The notes under the pieces are model-generated. The model did no database searches and had not been told where the DNA came from. It saw nothing but the letters and a program-made list of their open reading frames with translations. A stretch of 64,000 nt of DNA, taken from positions 107,453,035-107,517,034 of the forward strand of contig NC_089595.1 of assembly GCF_019320115.1 (NCBI RefSeq), given 5' to 3'. The stretch's first letter is position 1. Each line of letters begins with the position of its first letter. Positions 25,252-35,872 of the stretch are shown here, piece after piece. This stretch comes from Miscanthus floridulus. Taxonomy: Eukaryota > Streptophyta > Magnoliopsida > Poales > Poaceae. The position numbers and the translations under genes are program-made.

Positions 25252-26199
25252 GAACCTGACGAGCGCGTCTTCCTATTTAAGATCCAGGTTGGCCCCGATA
25301 AGGGCCGTTTTGCTGGGATCACCGTCGACCAGCTGGATCGCTTTGTGCTCTTTGGACTTGATGTTCTTGCGTGGGGCCTCGAGCTCTAGGATCTCCAGGT
25401 GGTCGGCTGAGGTCTTCTTAGTGTCGAGCGTGGTCTCCCCCATGCAAATAGAGAGGTCATGAGCCTCTGCTATTTTGAAGTTGTCATCCTCGCAGGTATA
25501 AGCTGCGTATACGTTGCCCCTGAGAGTTAGAACCCCTTTCTCGGTAGGCATCTTGAGCACTAAATACCTATAGTGAGGTATGGCCATGAATTTGGTGAGC
25601 GATGGTCGACCAAGGATAGCATGGTAGGTGCCGTCGAAGTCAGCGACCACGAAGTTGACGTAGTCAGTGCGGAAGTGGTCCAGGGTACCAAATTGCACAG
25701 GTAGCGTGATCTGCCCGAGAGATGTAGAGCTCTGTCTAGGGAGAACACCCTAGAACTATGCCTCGTATGGCTTGAGATCTGCCTGGGTTATCTTCAGGGT
25801 TGGCAAACTGTTCTTGAACAGTATATCGATGGAACTGCCGCCGTTAATCAGCACTCTGTCGAACTGAACCTTGTTGATACAAGGATCGAGGACCAGAGGA
25901 AAACGTCCTGGCTCAGGTATTGCAGCCCATTGGTCCTTTCTGCTGAAGGAGATCTTGGGGTGAGACCAAGGAGGGAGCCATGGATTGGCGATGAGGTTGT
26001 CGGTGTTGGCCACGTTCAAGCAAGCGTGGGCGAGCAGCTTGCGTTCTCGTTTGGTCTCGCTGGACACTTTGCCTCCAATGGTGGTGTGGACGCGATCGGT
26101 TGGCTTGACGTACTTGTGATGGGGATCTGCGTCTTCATCGTTGTTGTCCTTGTTACGCTGCTCCCCGGCGTCGTTAGGCTTGTCGGATGTATCCAGAGC

Positions 26200-27507
26200 C
26201 TATTGGCGCATGTAGATAGATTTGAGAACATGGCAATTCTCCATGGTATGGTTTGACTTGGGATGGAGCTGGCAGGGTCCTTTCAATGCTTTGGCGTAGT
26301 CTTCTTCGTAGTTGCGACGTCCGCCACCTTTTTTAATGGTGTTGACCTCGCCGTCGTCTTCCCGAGCACGCTTGCCCCTATAATCGTCAAGGCGATTACG
26401 TCGCTGATTACGCTGGTCGCGGTGGTCGCGGGAATCGTTGCGCTGGTTGCGGCGATCAAAATTGTTGTTCCGACCACGGTTGCCGCGGTAGTCGTCGCGG
26501 TGTGGGGGGTGGTTGGAGCGTGGAACCCTTGCTGCTTCTTCGATGATTATCTTTTTAGCATCATCGGCATTCGCATATTTTTTAGCAGTGGCTAGGAGTG
26601 CTGTGACTGATTCAGGTCTCTTGCGGAGGAGCTTGTCCCTTAGGGCATTGTGGAAGCGGAGACCAGTGATGAAAGCCTCGATTGCTTCGTTGTCGAAGAT
26701 TGATGGGACCTTGATGCGCATCCCTGAGAAGCGTCGGACATACTCGCGTAGTAGCTCATCTTTGCGATCTCGAATCCGTTGCAGATCATATTTGTTGCCG
26801 GGTTGCTCGCAAGTAGCAATGAAGTTGTCGATGAATGCTTGCTTGAGCTCTTGCCAAGAATCAAAGTAGTTCGCCAGCAAGCTGACTAGCCATTGGTGGC
26901 CTGCATGGCCGACGACGTCTGGGAAGTAATTAGACATGACGTGCTCGTCAGCCATGGCTGATCTGCACGTGGTTTCGTAGAGCATGACCCATAATTTGGG
27001 GTTCTCCTTGCCGTCGTACTTCTGAAGTTTTTTGAGCTTGAAGTTCTTGGGCCATATGACTTGGCGAAGGTTTGGAGTAAACTGCTTCAAACCCAAAGGG
27101 CTGTGGGTAGTATCATATTCCATACGGCGATAGCTTTCGTGGGATGCACGATCGTTAACTCTTTGGTTAATGCGATCGCGCAGATCACGTTCTCCGAGGT
27201 AATGGCGGAGATCGTTATTGCCATTATGGCGATCCCGGTTGCCACCCTGGTTAACCCTGTGACCGTGGTTATCACGGCGATTGTCGCGGTTGTCGTGGCG
27301 GTTGTTGTCCCGGTAGTCGTGGCAGTTGTCGTCCCGACCACCATCATGGCCACCGTTTCTGCCTTGGCGGTTGTTTGATGGGTCATTGTTGCGCGAGCCA
27401 CGTTGGTTGGGTGGCTGTGAGCGACTTGAGTACTGGCGGCTGTGGCTTGATTCAACTGAGACGGATGGAGCCCAGGCTTGATTTACAATCTCTGCGGTCT
27501 GGGCCAT
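26200..27507 (-). pseudogene. Gag core of the Tat element
   Basis: A 435-residue uninterrupted block. A repetitive Arg/Asn/Asp-rich stretch (about residues 40-130) precedes the retrotransposon gag core (WLVSLLANYFDSWQELKQAF, then LREYVRRFSGMRIK). It ends with an RNA-binding-like basic tail and a degenerate zinc knuckle (CQLHPKSNHTMENC). Gag forms the virus-like particle in the cytoplasm. Confidence 0.88.
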
Positions 27508-28638
27508 AGCAACCGTCAGGTAAGCTTGTATATCATCACGAACTGCCTAGGTTTCCGAGGTATTAGGTAGTCGTTGCATTGTCGCCATAGCAACAGCTAC
27601 GTTGGCGCTTGGAGTCCTGAAGACCTGCTTGTCCCCCACCCTATCAAAGGCATTGTTAAGGTCGTGTGGCTGGACCCTTATGCGTCGTGCCTCCTCTTCT
27701 GCCTCGGCTTCGATTTGTCGGCGATTAAACCGGTCAATATTGCGTGCTTCGCGTGCCAGCCTTTCTTGTTTGGTTTCACCAACTGCCGGTGGTTCATCAT
27801 TACTAACAACGTTGATCAAGTCTCCTCGCCTTGGTGGGAAGGATGGGAATCATGGGAATCCCGGGGCATGGTCTGGGATATCCAGATCGTATTCAACACC
27901 TTCATTGTCATGATGCTAGAGCTCGGTGTGGATGGAGCCATTAGATGCGATGCCGGACAAGGAGCTTGAGCCATCCTCTTGAACTGTGTGGACCGATCCT
28001 TCTTGATAATCCTTAATCCGGACCATGTTGACGAAGTCGCGCAGGCCGTAGGGCTAGGCCTAGTAGTTCTCCATCGAGGCTTCGTACTCGAAGAGCCGGA
28101 GACCCGTCGCGGGGGCTGGCCGACGACGAACGGAACGCCCTTCAGGAGTAGATGTGACCACGAGATCTGTACCGAGTCGTGCAGGACGACTGGCCTGAGC
28201 TGGTCGGGTAGATCTGTTGTGGGTAGTGGTTACCTGCTCATTAGGTTGACTTTGAATCAAACTTACCAGAGCTAGGGTTTCAGCAAGCTTGGTGCCGACC
28301 CGATCGATGGAGTCGAGCAGGTCGGTGTTGTCAATCTGCCTCCCTTTGTAGCGAGGAAGCGGACGACGGATTGTCGGCGTGGCTGAAGACGATGCTGGCG
28401 TGGCCGGAGCCAGATCCACCATGGTCGGAGCCATAGCCGATGCAGGTGAAGCAGTGGTCGACGCAGATTGAATCCGCCCCTCCTCCGTGGTCATGGCGAT
28501 GAAGTCGTCGGAGCCAGTGGTCCAGGTGATCTGGCCAATGGTGAACGTGAGGCCGTTCGGCGTAGCCATGGAACCGGGGATGATGACCATCTTGTTCGCC
28601 TGGAGAGCAGTACGCACACCCCCTACCTGGCGCGCCAC

Positions 28639-29108
28639 TGTCGACGAAATATGGTCGGCAGTCTACCTAGGGGTATGCCCAAGGTAGTAGATTATCAGCA
28701 GACAGATGCGCAAGTTATAAACAAGATGGTGACGCAAGACAGACACGAGGTTTTATCCAGGTTCGGCCGCCGTGAAGGCATAATACCTACGTCATGCGTC
28801 TGATTGTATTGTTGTATGTCAATGAGAGATGTTTTTTAGAGGGGTCCCCTGCTCGCCTTATATAGTCCGGGGGCAGGGTTACAGATCTGGAAACTAATCC
28901 TAACCAGTTACAGCTGCCATAGGTGGCTGGATAAGGATTCATATTCTAACCGACCAGGATCTTGCTTGATCTCCAAATCTGCCTTGATTCCTTGCGCGGG
29001 ACTCCGAATAGATCGGCTGGGCCGTGCGTCGTCTTCTAGTGGGCCAGACCCCCTGGTCCGGGCCGGCTCAAGTCTAGCCGTAAGGGTATAGGGGTTAATA
29101 CCCCCACA
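28639..29108 (-). repeat. 5' LTR of the Tat element
   Basis: 470 bp, bordered by the target duplication GCCAC on its right and by the primer site GTGGCGCGCCAGGTAGGGGG (minus strand) on its left. Confidence 0.93.
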
Positions 29109-29113
29109 GCCAC

Positions 29114-29614
29114 CATTGCCCCCTGGAGTTTGTAGTGGGCGATTGGGTGTGGCTATGCATCCTCCATCGATCGGTGCAGTCGCTGCTGCCGGGACCGCGG
29201 GGCAAGCTGAGCCTGTAGTTCGCCGGCCCGTTCCAGGTGACAGAGCGCATTGGCGACGTCGTGTACCATCTGTTGTTGCCAGAAGGAGCGTGCATCCACA
29301 ACGTCTTTCATGTTGGCGTCCTCAAACCGTTCCGAGGGACTCCTCCAACAACGCCCCCGGCCCTTCCTCCACTGCGCCACGGTCGTCGGCTCCAGCAGCC
29401 AGCCCGTGCTCTACGTGCCCAGCTTCGTCGGGGCACTTGGCATGTCTTGATCCAGTGGGCAGACTTGCCTGAAGCCGACCCCACCTGGGAGCCGCTTGAA
29501 GAATTCCGCGCTGAGTTCCCCGCCTTCCAGCTCGAGGACGAGCTGGTCGTCGAGGGGGGGAGTGATGTTATGGTGGGAAAAGTGTACCAGCATCGTAACA
29601 AGAAGAGTGGCTGA
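29114..29614 (+). pseudogene. Outer chromovirus integrase end with chromodomain
   Basis: This resumes the protein broken at 16292. A basic linker with an in-frame stop is followed by [20 protein letters not shown], the [11 protein letters not shown] block and a chromodomain-like end (WHVLIQWADLPEADPTWEPL). The reading frame passes through the purine tract and about 49 bases into the 3' LTR before stopping at 29612. In chromoviruses the chromodomain helps direct integration to particular chromatin. Confidence 0.85.
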
Positions 29615-29999
29615 GCAAGTCATGCGGAGGCATGCACCAGAGTGCGGTCACCAAGGACCAGGCGTGGGAGCCAGTTTGGCTTCAGCCGATTCAGTAGGAG
29701 TCAGTTAACAGGATTGCTATTTTGGTTGGAGTTTGTTAAGTCAAGTTTGTTAGCCCTTAGATTTAGGAGAGATTTGTTATTGAGTTGATATAAGTGTCAA
29801 ACATTATGAAGTAATAAATTTTTAGCCTGGGATTGAGTTTATCTCCCCTTGGGCCCCCGGGCGTTACTGTTCACGTCTTCCTGTTGTCATCGAGTTCTCA
29901 GCCAGGCGCCAAGCACAGCGCCGCCAGTTCGTCGCCGGGGTTTCAAGCCCAGGCCTCCCCTCTCACACTCCTACGCCCTCAGATCCTTAAGCTCCAACA
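29566..29999 (+). repeat. 3' LTR of the outer chromovirus
   Basis: 434 bp, preceded by a purine tract and followed by the duplicated AGAAT and then the resumed ABCB exon 6. Confidence 0.93.
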
Positions 30000-30004
30000 A
30001 GAAT

Positions 30005-32170
30005 GATGCAGATAATCCAAAGGAAGCCACAAATTGATCCTAGTGAAACAGATGGGATCATGCTAGCAAACATGAAGGGTGATATAGAGCTAAGGGATGT
30101 ATACTTTTCGTACCAATCTAGACCTGATCAATTGATATTTTATGGCTTCTCGTTGCATGTATTAAGTGGAAAAACAATGGCTATAGTGGGGGAGAGTGGC
30201 AGTGGAAAGTCGACAGTGATTAAGCTTGTGGAGAGATTCTATGACCCTCAGGCTGGTGAAGTTTCGATAGATGGTATTAACATAAAATGCCTGAGGCTTG
30301 GATGGTTAAGGGAAAAGATTGGTCTTGTTAGTCAAGAACCGCTGTTGTTTGCCACTAGTATTCGGGAGAACATTGTCTATGGGAAAGAAGATGCAAGTGC
30401 AACAGCTGAGGAGATAATGGCTGCGACAAAGCTTGCTAATGCAGCAAATTTCATTGATAAGTTACCTAATGTATGTAGATTAAACTAAATTGCTTTATAC
30501 TTGTGCAGAATTCCATCTATACTATAACTAACCTTAATTAATCGAGAATTTTGTTATTTCAGGGCCTAGACACAATGGTTGGTGAGCATGGAGCACAATT
30601 GTCAGGAGGGCAGAAACAAAGAATTGCAATCACAAGGGCAATACTGAAAAATCCCAAAATCTTGCTGCTTGATGAAGCGACAAGTGCACCAGATATGGAG
30701 TCTGAGAGAGTGGTTCAGGAGGCCCTTAACAGAATTATGCAAGGCAAGACCACGATCATAGTTGCCCATCGGTTGAGCACTATAAAAGATGCTGACACTA
30801 TATCAGTCGTACATCGCGGAAACGTAGTCGAACTAGGTCTGAACCTTGCATGCTTTCATTATGTTTATCTGATGATTCTGGAGTTTGATCTTGTCACCTT
30901 TAAATGTTAAACAGGCACACACACTGAACTACTTCAGGACCCCAATGGTGCATATTCCCAGCTTATCCAGCTGCAGGATATAACTGGAGAACCAGATGCA
31001 TCTGATGTAGATTATCAAAGGTCTACTTCAGCTGTCAGAAATGTCGAGTCCTTGAGCAAATCTATGCTTGCTCCATCTCTCAAGAGGTCAATAACTGGTG
31101 GCGCTTCATTAGGGAGTACCAGCGTGCACTTGATCACTAGTGCCAACATGATTGTCCCGGAGAGCACAGATACTGAACCACTGCTTAAAGTATCGGATGA
31201 AGGTGAAGAATGCAGGAAGGTTGCCCTCTCTCGTCTTATTTCTCTGAATAAACCTGAGATGCCAGTCCTTCTGTTAGGTACAGTGGCTGCAGCCATATCA
31301 GGTGTTATGTTTCCAATGTTAGGTTTGCTGATGTCCAGTTCCATCAATTCATTTTATGAGCCTCCTCATCAACTCCAGAAAGATTCACGGTTATGGACAT
31401 TGATGTATGTAGCATCTGGAGTTGCTTCGTTTATTATCCTGCCAGTGGAACATTTCCTTTTTGGAGTAGCTGGTGGAAAATTGGTTGAACGCGTTCGCTC
31501 GTTATCTTTTCAAAGCATTGTTTGTCAAGAAATCAGCTGGTTTGATAGGTCCTCAAATGCTAGGTCAGCCTCCGAATATTCTGCTATTCACCAGATTTAT
31601 GATGACAACAGCATTACATATTTTTTATGTCATTAATTTCTATGTCCAGTGGAAAAGTTGGTGCAAGGCTGTCTGTCGATGCTTCAAATATACGACGTCT
31701 TGTAGGCGATTCATTGGCATTGATGGTTCGAAGCACTGTTACAGTTATTGCTGGATTTGTCATTGCAATGGTTGCAAATTGGAGGCTTGCCCTCGTTGCA
31801 CTGTAGTGCTTCCTTTTGGGGGTCTCCAGTGATTCCTCCAAATAAAGTTCTTGGAGGGATTCAGTGCAGATGCCAAGGTAGCATGCTGCATGCCATGCAT
31901 CTTTGGTAAACGAATAATGTCATTTGGCTAATTGAACTTAGTTATTCCTTTTTTCCTGAATGGTGGACTGCAGGCAATGTATGAAGAAGCAACTCAAGTG
32001 TCAAATGATGCTGTCAGTGGTATTCAAACTATTGCTTCTTTCTGTGCGGAGCATAAGGTAATGAAGACTTACTATGGAAAATGCAAAGCTCCAGTGCGGC
32101 AGGGGATCCGTCAAGGCATTGTCAGTGGCTAGGGCTTTGGTGTATCATTCTTGGTACTATATTCTACATA
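30005..32170 (+). pseudogene. ABCB pseudogene, middle segment (rest of exon 6 to part of exon 10)
   Basis: Exon 6 resumes in phase. It holds the first nucleotide-binding domain: Walker A GESGSGKS, then [17 protein letters not shown]; exon 7 has the signature LSGGQKQR and Walker [10 protein letters not shown]. One substitution stands out, [13 protein letters not shown], where the family normally has Leu before Asp. Exon 8 (30915-31563) encodes the linker and the second transmembrane domain start and is open. Exon 9 has a 1-bp loss and a TGA close together. Exon 10 has a TAG in the VSG-GFG turn and is cut at 32170 by a transposon. Confidence 0.92.
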
Positions 32171-34003
32171 GGAAAAAGTTTATTTTTGGCCCTCCAACTA
32201 TGGCTACAGTTTGTTTCTAGCCCTCTAACTCGAAAACCAGACATACGCAATCCCTTAACTCTCAAAACCGTTTAAAATTGGCACTCACGCCCATTCGACC
32301 GTGGTTTCGGCCCAGTCAAACCCGCCACGACCACGATTTCGGCCCAGTCCTCGTCCCTTCGTGACTGTCGCGCGGTCAACAAGCGAGAGCAGAGAGGGAA
32401 GGAGAGAGAGAGAGAGAGAGAAAGAGAGAGGACGAGGCCAGTGCCCCTCTCTTGCACTCACTCCCTTTCTCAGCCCTCCTCCCCCACGCCTCCCTCGCTC
32501 TTCTTCCTCTCTCTCTCTCTCCCTCCAGCGTAGTAGGAGCGGCAGGCAAGCAGCCGCACGGGGCCGTCACCGGCAAGCGGCGGCGAGGGCCCTCGCGTGC
32601 CCAACGGCTGCGGCGGCGGCGGAACCGGGCACGGGCAGGGGCGGCGCAAAGCAGGGCACGGCTCTCCTCTGACGTTGCTGTCTCCGTGCAAGGGCGGTGC
32701 AGATCTGGCGCAGGGCCGCGCGGATCTCCTCCTCCGGGGCCCTCTCTCCCTCTCCTTCTCCGGTGAACAGGGGCTGCGGAGGGCGCGCCGGCAATGGAGG
32801 CGGCAGATGATTGGACCGTCCACGGAGAGCGGAAGGGAGAGCACTGGGAGCGTGGAGGTTGTGGTGGGGTGAGCACACAAGGCCGAGCGCCATTTACAGA
32901 GGGAGAGAGAGGGGAGTGAGGGGTGGGGTGCGTAGGGCCGACGGTGCGCCAGAGAAGCCGCTGCGCCGTCGCGTAGGAGGCCCACCACGCGGCACTAGAG
33001 AGCGCGTAGGTCAGTACCGAGACACCGAGGCCGGGGTCCACACCACCTGCGTGGCTACGGCAGCAGAGACACCGCCCGCGGCCGAGGCGACAGCAGAGGC
33101 GGTCGGTTCCGCGACGCCGAGGCGGAGCGCAACGGAGCACACGGCGCTCTTGGTGTGCTCGTACGTGAGCAAGGAACGGCGGAGCGCCCCTCCTCTCTTG
33201 GCCTCCACCTCGAGCAGCCGTCGCCGCCCTCAATCTGCTGCCGTGGCCAGCCCCGTAGCAGAGCTCTGCCTCGGCTCGTCGGAGACCGCCACCGACCTCC
33301 CGCCAGCCCGAATCGACTGAGCACTGCCGGACCCGAAGGCCACCTTGGTCCACGGCCGTTCGAAGAAGCCGCCAGAGCCGCGCTCGCCGCAGCCGTCGCA
33401 GAACGGGCTAGCCACTGCTCGCCACCGGACTAGAGTCGAGCACCGCAGGAGGCCGCTCACTCGACTCCGCTCTGCTTTGCCGAGCCGCACGGGCCATGGA
33501 GCCCTACGCGACGAGGCTGCAGGAATGCCGTGCCCGCTCGTAGCCGCCCTCGCCTGTCGTGCCATCGCGACTGAAGCCGCCGTCGCGCTGAGACGGACGC
33601 CGTCTTGGGCCGTTGCGAGTCGCCGCCTCCATGCCGAGTGCTGTTGCCGCCTAGCTCACGCACGGAGCCTGCTCCGCCGAGGCCCCAGGACCGCCGTTGG
33701 CGCCCCAGTGCCCTCTGCCCCCTCCGCTCCGCCCTGCGCACGCGCTCTCTCTCTCTCCTTCCCTCTCTGCTCTCCCTCGTTGACCGCGCGGCAGTCGCGA
33801 AGGGATGAGGACCGGGCCGAAACCACGGTCGAATGACGCGAGGGCCAATTTTAAACGGTTTTGAGAGTTAAGGGACCGCGCGTGTCTGGTTTTCGAGTCA
33901 GAGGGCTAGAAACAAACAAGGGACTGCGCGTGTCTGGTTTTCGAGTCAGGGGGCTAGAAACAAACTGCAGCCATAGTTGGAGGGCCGAAAATGGACTTTT
34001 TCC
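32171..34003. mobile_element. Mutator-like element with GC-rich cargo (Pack-MULE candidate), 1833 bp
   Basis: Inverted ends begin GGAAAAAGTTTATTTTTGGC (left) and the near inverse on the right, and the inverted similarity extends about 240 bp. The perfect 9-bp duplication TTCTACATA flanks it (32162-32170 and 34004-34012) inside ABCB exon 10. The interior (about 32450-33740) is very GC-rich and open in several frames on both strands, the longest on the minus strand at 32376-33353 (325 residues, no domain recognised). No transposase is visible, so it is non-autonomous. GC-rich cargo is typical of grass Pack-MULEs carrying gene fragments. A short direct repeat near 33875-33965 lies in the right end. 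Confidence 0.88.
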
Positions 34004-34012
34004 TTCTACATA

Positions 34013-35572
34013 TGCCCTTTGTTTCTATGTTGGAGCAAAGTTTATGCTTGATGGCAAGGCCACATTCACTGAAGTATTCAGAGCAAGCAAACTGTTCAGA
34101 TAACTAAGCTTCAAGTTCGCTCGCATTATGCATAGCTAACTATTCTTCTGCAGGTATTCTTTGCTCTGCTCATGGCAACCATAGGCGTTTCACAGACAAG
34201 TGCGCTAGGTTCAGATTCTTCCAAGGCCAAAGCATCGGCGTCAACAATATTTGCACTCATTGACAGTAAATCAAAGATCGATCCTAGTAGTGATGAGGGC
34301 ATGGTCTTGGTTGACGTCGCTGGCGAACTCGAGCTCCGCCACATCTGTTTCTCATATCCATCACGCCTTGATATGCAAATATTCAGAGATCTCAACTTGA
34401 GAATACCATCAGGGAAGGTACGGAACCACTCAACATTTTCCTTCCTTCAATTTTACTGCAATCATCAGTACCAACACTACCAGTTACCAGCAGGCAGTTA
34501 AACTTTGATGCTCTCTCGGCAGATGGTTGCCCTCGTCGGCGGGAGCGGCTGCGGCAAATCCACCATCATCGCTCTCCTGGAGAGATTTTACGACCCTGAT
34601 TCTGGCACGATCACATTGACTCAGCCAAGGCAAATGATTCTGCTATTTCCATATTCTCAATATTAGATAGAAAATCCTTAATTGATTCCAGCAGTGAAGA
34701 AGGTTCCACCTTGGAGAATGTCAAGGGTGACATTGATTTTAAGCATGCCAGCTTCAAATACCCATCCCGTCCCGATGTTCAAGTTTTCACTGACTTCACC
34801 TTAACCATTCCCTCTGGAAAGGTCAAAACTATACCACAAATCTAATTTGTCAATCTTCTCTCAGTTGTTATGAGGACTTAATTTTTTATGCCATCATTTT
34901 TCTGAGGTCTTACACAGAACCCTTTTATTGCAGACGGTTGCGCTTGTTGGTCAAAGTGGTAGTGGAAAGTCCACAGTCATATCTTTGTTAGAGCGCTTCT
35001 ATGAACCAGACAATGGTGCGATTTTATTAGATAGAGTGGAAATTAGTAGCCTAAAGGTCAGCTGGTTGAGGGACCAGATGGGATTGGTAAGCCAAGAACC
35101 AGTGCTTTTCAGTGGAACAATCCGTGACAATATAGCCTACGGAAAGCATGAAGAGGTAACAGAAGAAGAGATTGCCGCAGCTGCTAGAGCAGCCAATGCC
35201 GATGAATTCATCTCAAGCATGCCACAGGGGTACAATACAACTGTTGGAGAGAGAGGAACGCAACTGTCAGGTGGCCAAAAACAGCGAATAGCTATCGCGA
35301 GGGCAATCTTGAAGGACCCAAGGATACTTCTTCTGGACGAGGCAACAAGCGCATTAGATGCTGAATCAGAGAGCATCGTGCAGGATGCATTAAATCGTGG
35401 TATGGTTGGCAGGACAACTGTCATTGTGGCACACCGCCTCTCAACAATCCAAGGAGCTGATATGATTGCAGTCGTAAAGGATGGCACAATTGTGGAAAAA
35501 GGGAGACATGAGACGCTGATGGGCATAGCTGGTGGAGCCTATGCTTCACTTGTGGAACTTCGCACCATGTAA
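34013..35572 (+). pseudogene. ABCB pseudogene, 3' segment with a chimeric nucleotide-binding domain
   Basis: Exon 10 ends at 34082 before GCAAGC, a GC-type donor. Exon 11 (34154-34417) leads into the second nucleotide-binding domain. Exon 12 starts with Walker A (GGSGCGKST) and runs to DPDSGTITL, then at about 34620 jumps, out of frame, into [15 protein letters not shown], which belongs before that domain in another ABCB paralogue. The paralogue then continues to a second Walker A (GQSGSGKS, exon 13), [40 protein letters not shown] and the normal C-terminal end. Exon 13 is intact. Two Walker A regions in a row show a join between two tandem paralogues. Confidence 0.9.
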
Positions 35573-35627
35573 TATAATATAGAGTTCTGAGCTAAGCAAT
35601 TGATGGCAATTCTCATGTCAAGATTTA

Positions 35628-35869
35628 GCCCGTGTTTAGTTGGCCGAATTTTGGAATTTGGGCTACTGTAGCATTTTCGTTTTTATTTGTCAATTAGTGT
35701 TCAATCATGGACTAATTAGGCTCAAAACGTTCGTCTCGCGATTTCCCACCAAACTGTGCAATTAGTTTTTTTTCGTCTACATTTAATGCTCCATGCATGT
35801 ATCGCAAGATTCGATGTGATGGCTACTATAGCACTTTTTTGGATTTTGGGTTTGGAACTAAACGCGGCC
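35628..35869. mobile_element. Tourist-like MITE, 242 bp, TSD TTA
   Basis: The ends are GCCCGTGTTTAGTTGG and the near inverse at AACTAAACGCGGCC, flanked by TTA (35625-35627 and 35870-35872). It lies 55 bases after the ABCB stop codon. Same family and length as 6738-6979. Confidence 0.85.
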
Positions 35870-35872
35870 TTA

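Larger units (their letters stand above)
22060..28590 (-). pseudogene. Tat element gag-pol, single frame with 18 stop codons
   Basis: Reading down from ATG at 28590, one frame holds everything to the stop at 22060. Gag is at 27507-26200 (AFIDNFIATCEQPGNKYDL; a CHXXNHXXXXC-like end). The protease region is at 26067-25273 with VLINGGSSIDILF, in which the usual catalytic Asp position reads Asn/Gly. Reverse transcriptase is at 25251-24109 with EAYVDDVVVK. A second, archaeal-type RNase H is at 23829-23491 (MYFDGSLNIDGAGAG). Integrase zinc and core regions are at 23200-22600 and its end at 22458-22060. Eighteen in-frame stops interrupt it and no frameshift was seen. Not functional, but structurally almost complete. 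Confidence 0.92.
16293..29108 (-). mobile_element. Ty3 Tat-lineage LTR retrotransposon, 12.8 kb, nested in the chromovirus
   Basis: The LTRs at 16293-16761 and 28639-29108 are flanked by the 5-bp duplication GCCAC (16288-16292 and 29109-29113). The coding strand is minus. The primer site starts GTGGCGCGCCAGG next to the right LTR, gag-pol runs from 28590 down to 22060, and the purine-rich tract lies at about 16762-16780. The LTR has a TATATAA promoter motif on the minus strand near 16511-16520. By eye the LTRs differ by about 16 substitutions and one indel, fewer than the outer pair, which agrees with later insertion. An archaeal-type second RNase H and a long region with antisense ORFs mark the Tat lineage. 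Confidence 0.95.
14677..29999 (+). mobile_element. Ty3 chromovirus LTR retrotransposon, outer element of the nest
   Basis: Two 434-bp LTRs (14677-15110 and 29566-29999) begin TGTTATGGTGGG and end CTCCAACA. The 5-bp duplication AGAAT flanks the element (14672-14676 and 30000-30004). A primer site ACCTGGTATCAG (initiator tRNA-Met type) follows the left LTR and a purine tract CGAGGGGGGGAGTGA precedes the right one. By eye the LTRs differ at about 28 of 434 positions. Without the inner Tat element (16293-29108) it is only about 2.5 kb: most of gag, protease and reverse transcriptase are deleted, leaving a gag start, integrase and a chromodomain end. Confidence 0.95.
11181..35572 (+). pseudogene. 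ABCB (MDR/P-glycoprotein-type) ABC transporter pseudogene, split by transposons
   Basis: The host gene encoded a full-size plant ABCB exporter (two transmembrane domains, two nucleotide-binding domains). Family members sit in the plasma membrane, and some move auxin. Exons by splice sites and homology: 11181-11438, 11774-11826, 13228-13398, 13642-13863, 13950-14188, 14611-14676 plus 30005-30470, 30563-30836, 30915-31563, 31650-31877, 31974-32170 plus 34013-34082, 34154-34417, 34523-34821, 34935-35572. Damage: frameshifts in exons 1, 2, 3 and 9, premature stops in exons 2, 9 and 10, a retrotransposon nest in exon 6, a Mutator-like element in exon 10, and a chimeric junction in exon 12. No full-length protein is possible. 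The order and spacing of the introns are otherwise preserved. Confidence 0.92.

Noticed and set aside
27087..27455. Open frames opposite and out of frame within Tat gag
   Set aside because: Low-complexity shadows (Val/Ala or Thr/Ala runs) of the repetitive Arg/Asn/Asp gag stretch.
32376..33353. 325-codon open frame on the minus strand within the Mutator-like element
   Set aside because: It overlaps equally long frames on the other strand, is Pro/Arg/Ser-rich as expected from GC bias, spans the inverted end and has no domain. Not called as a gene.
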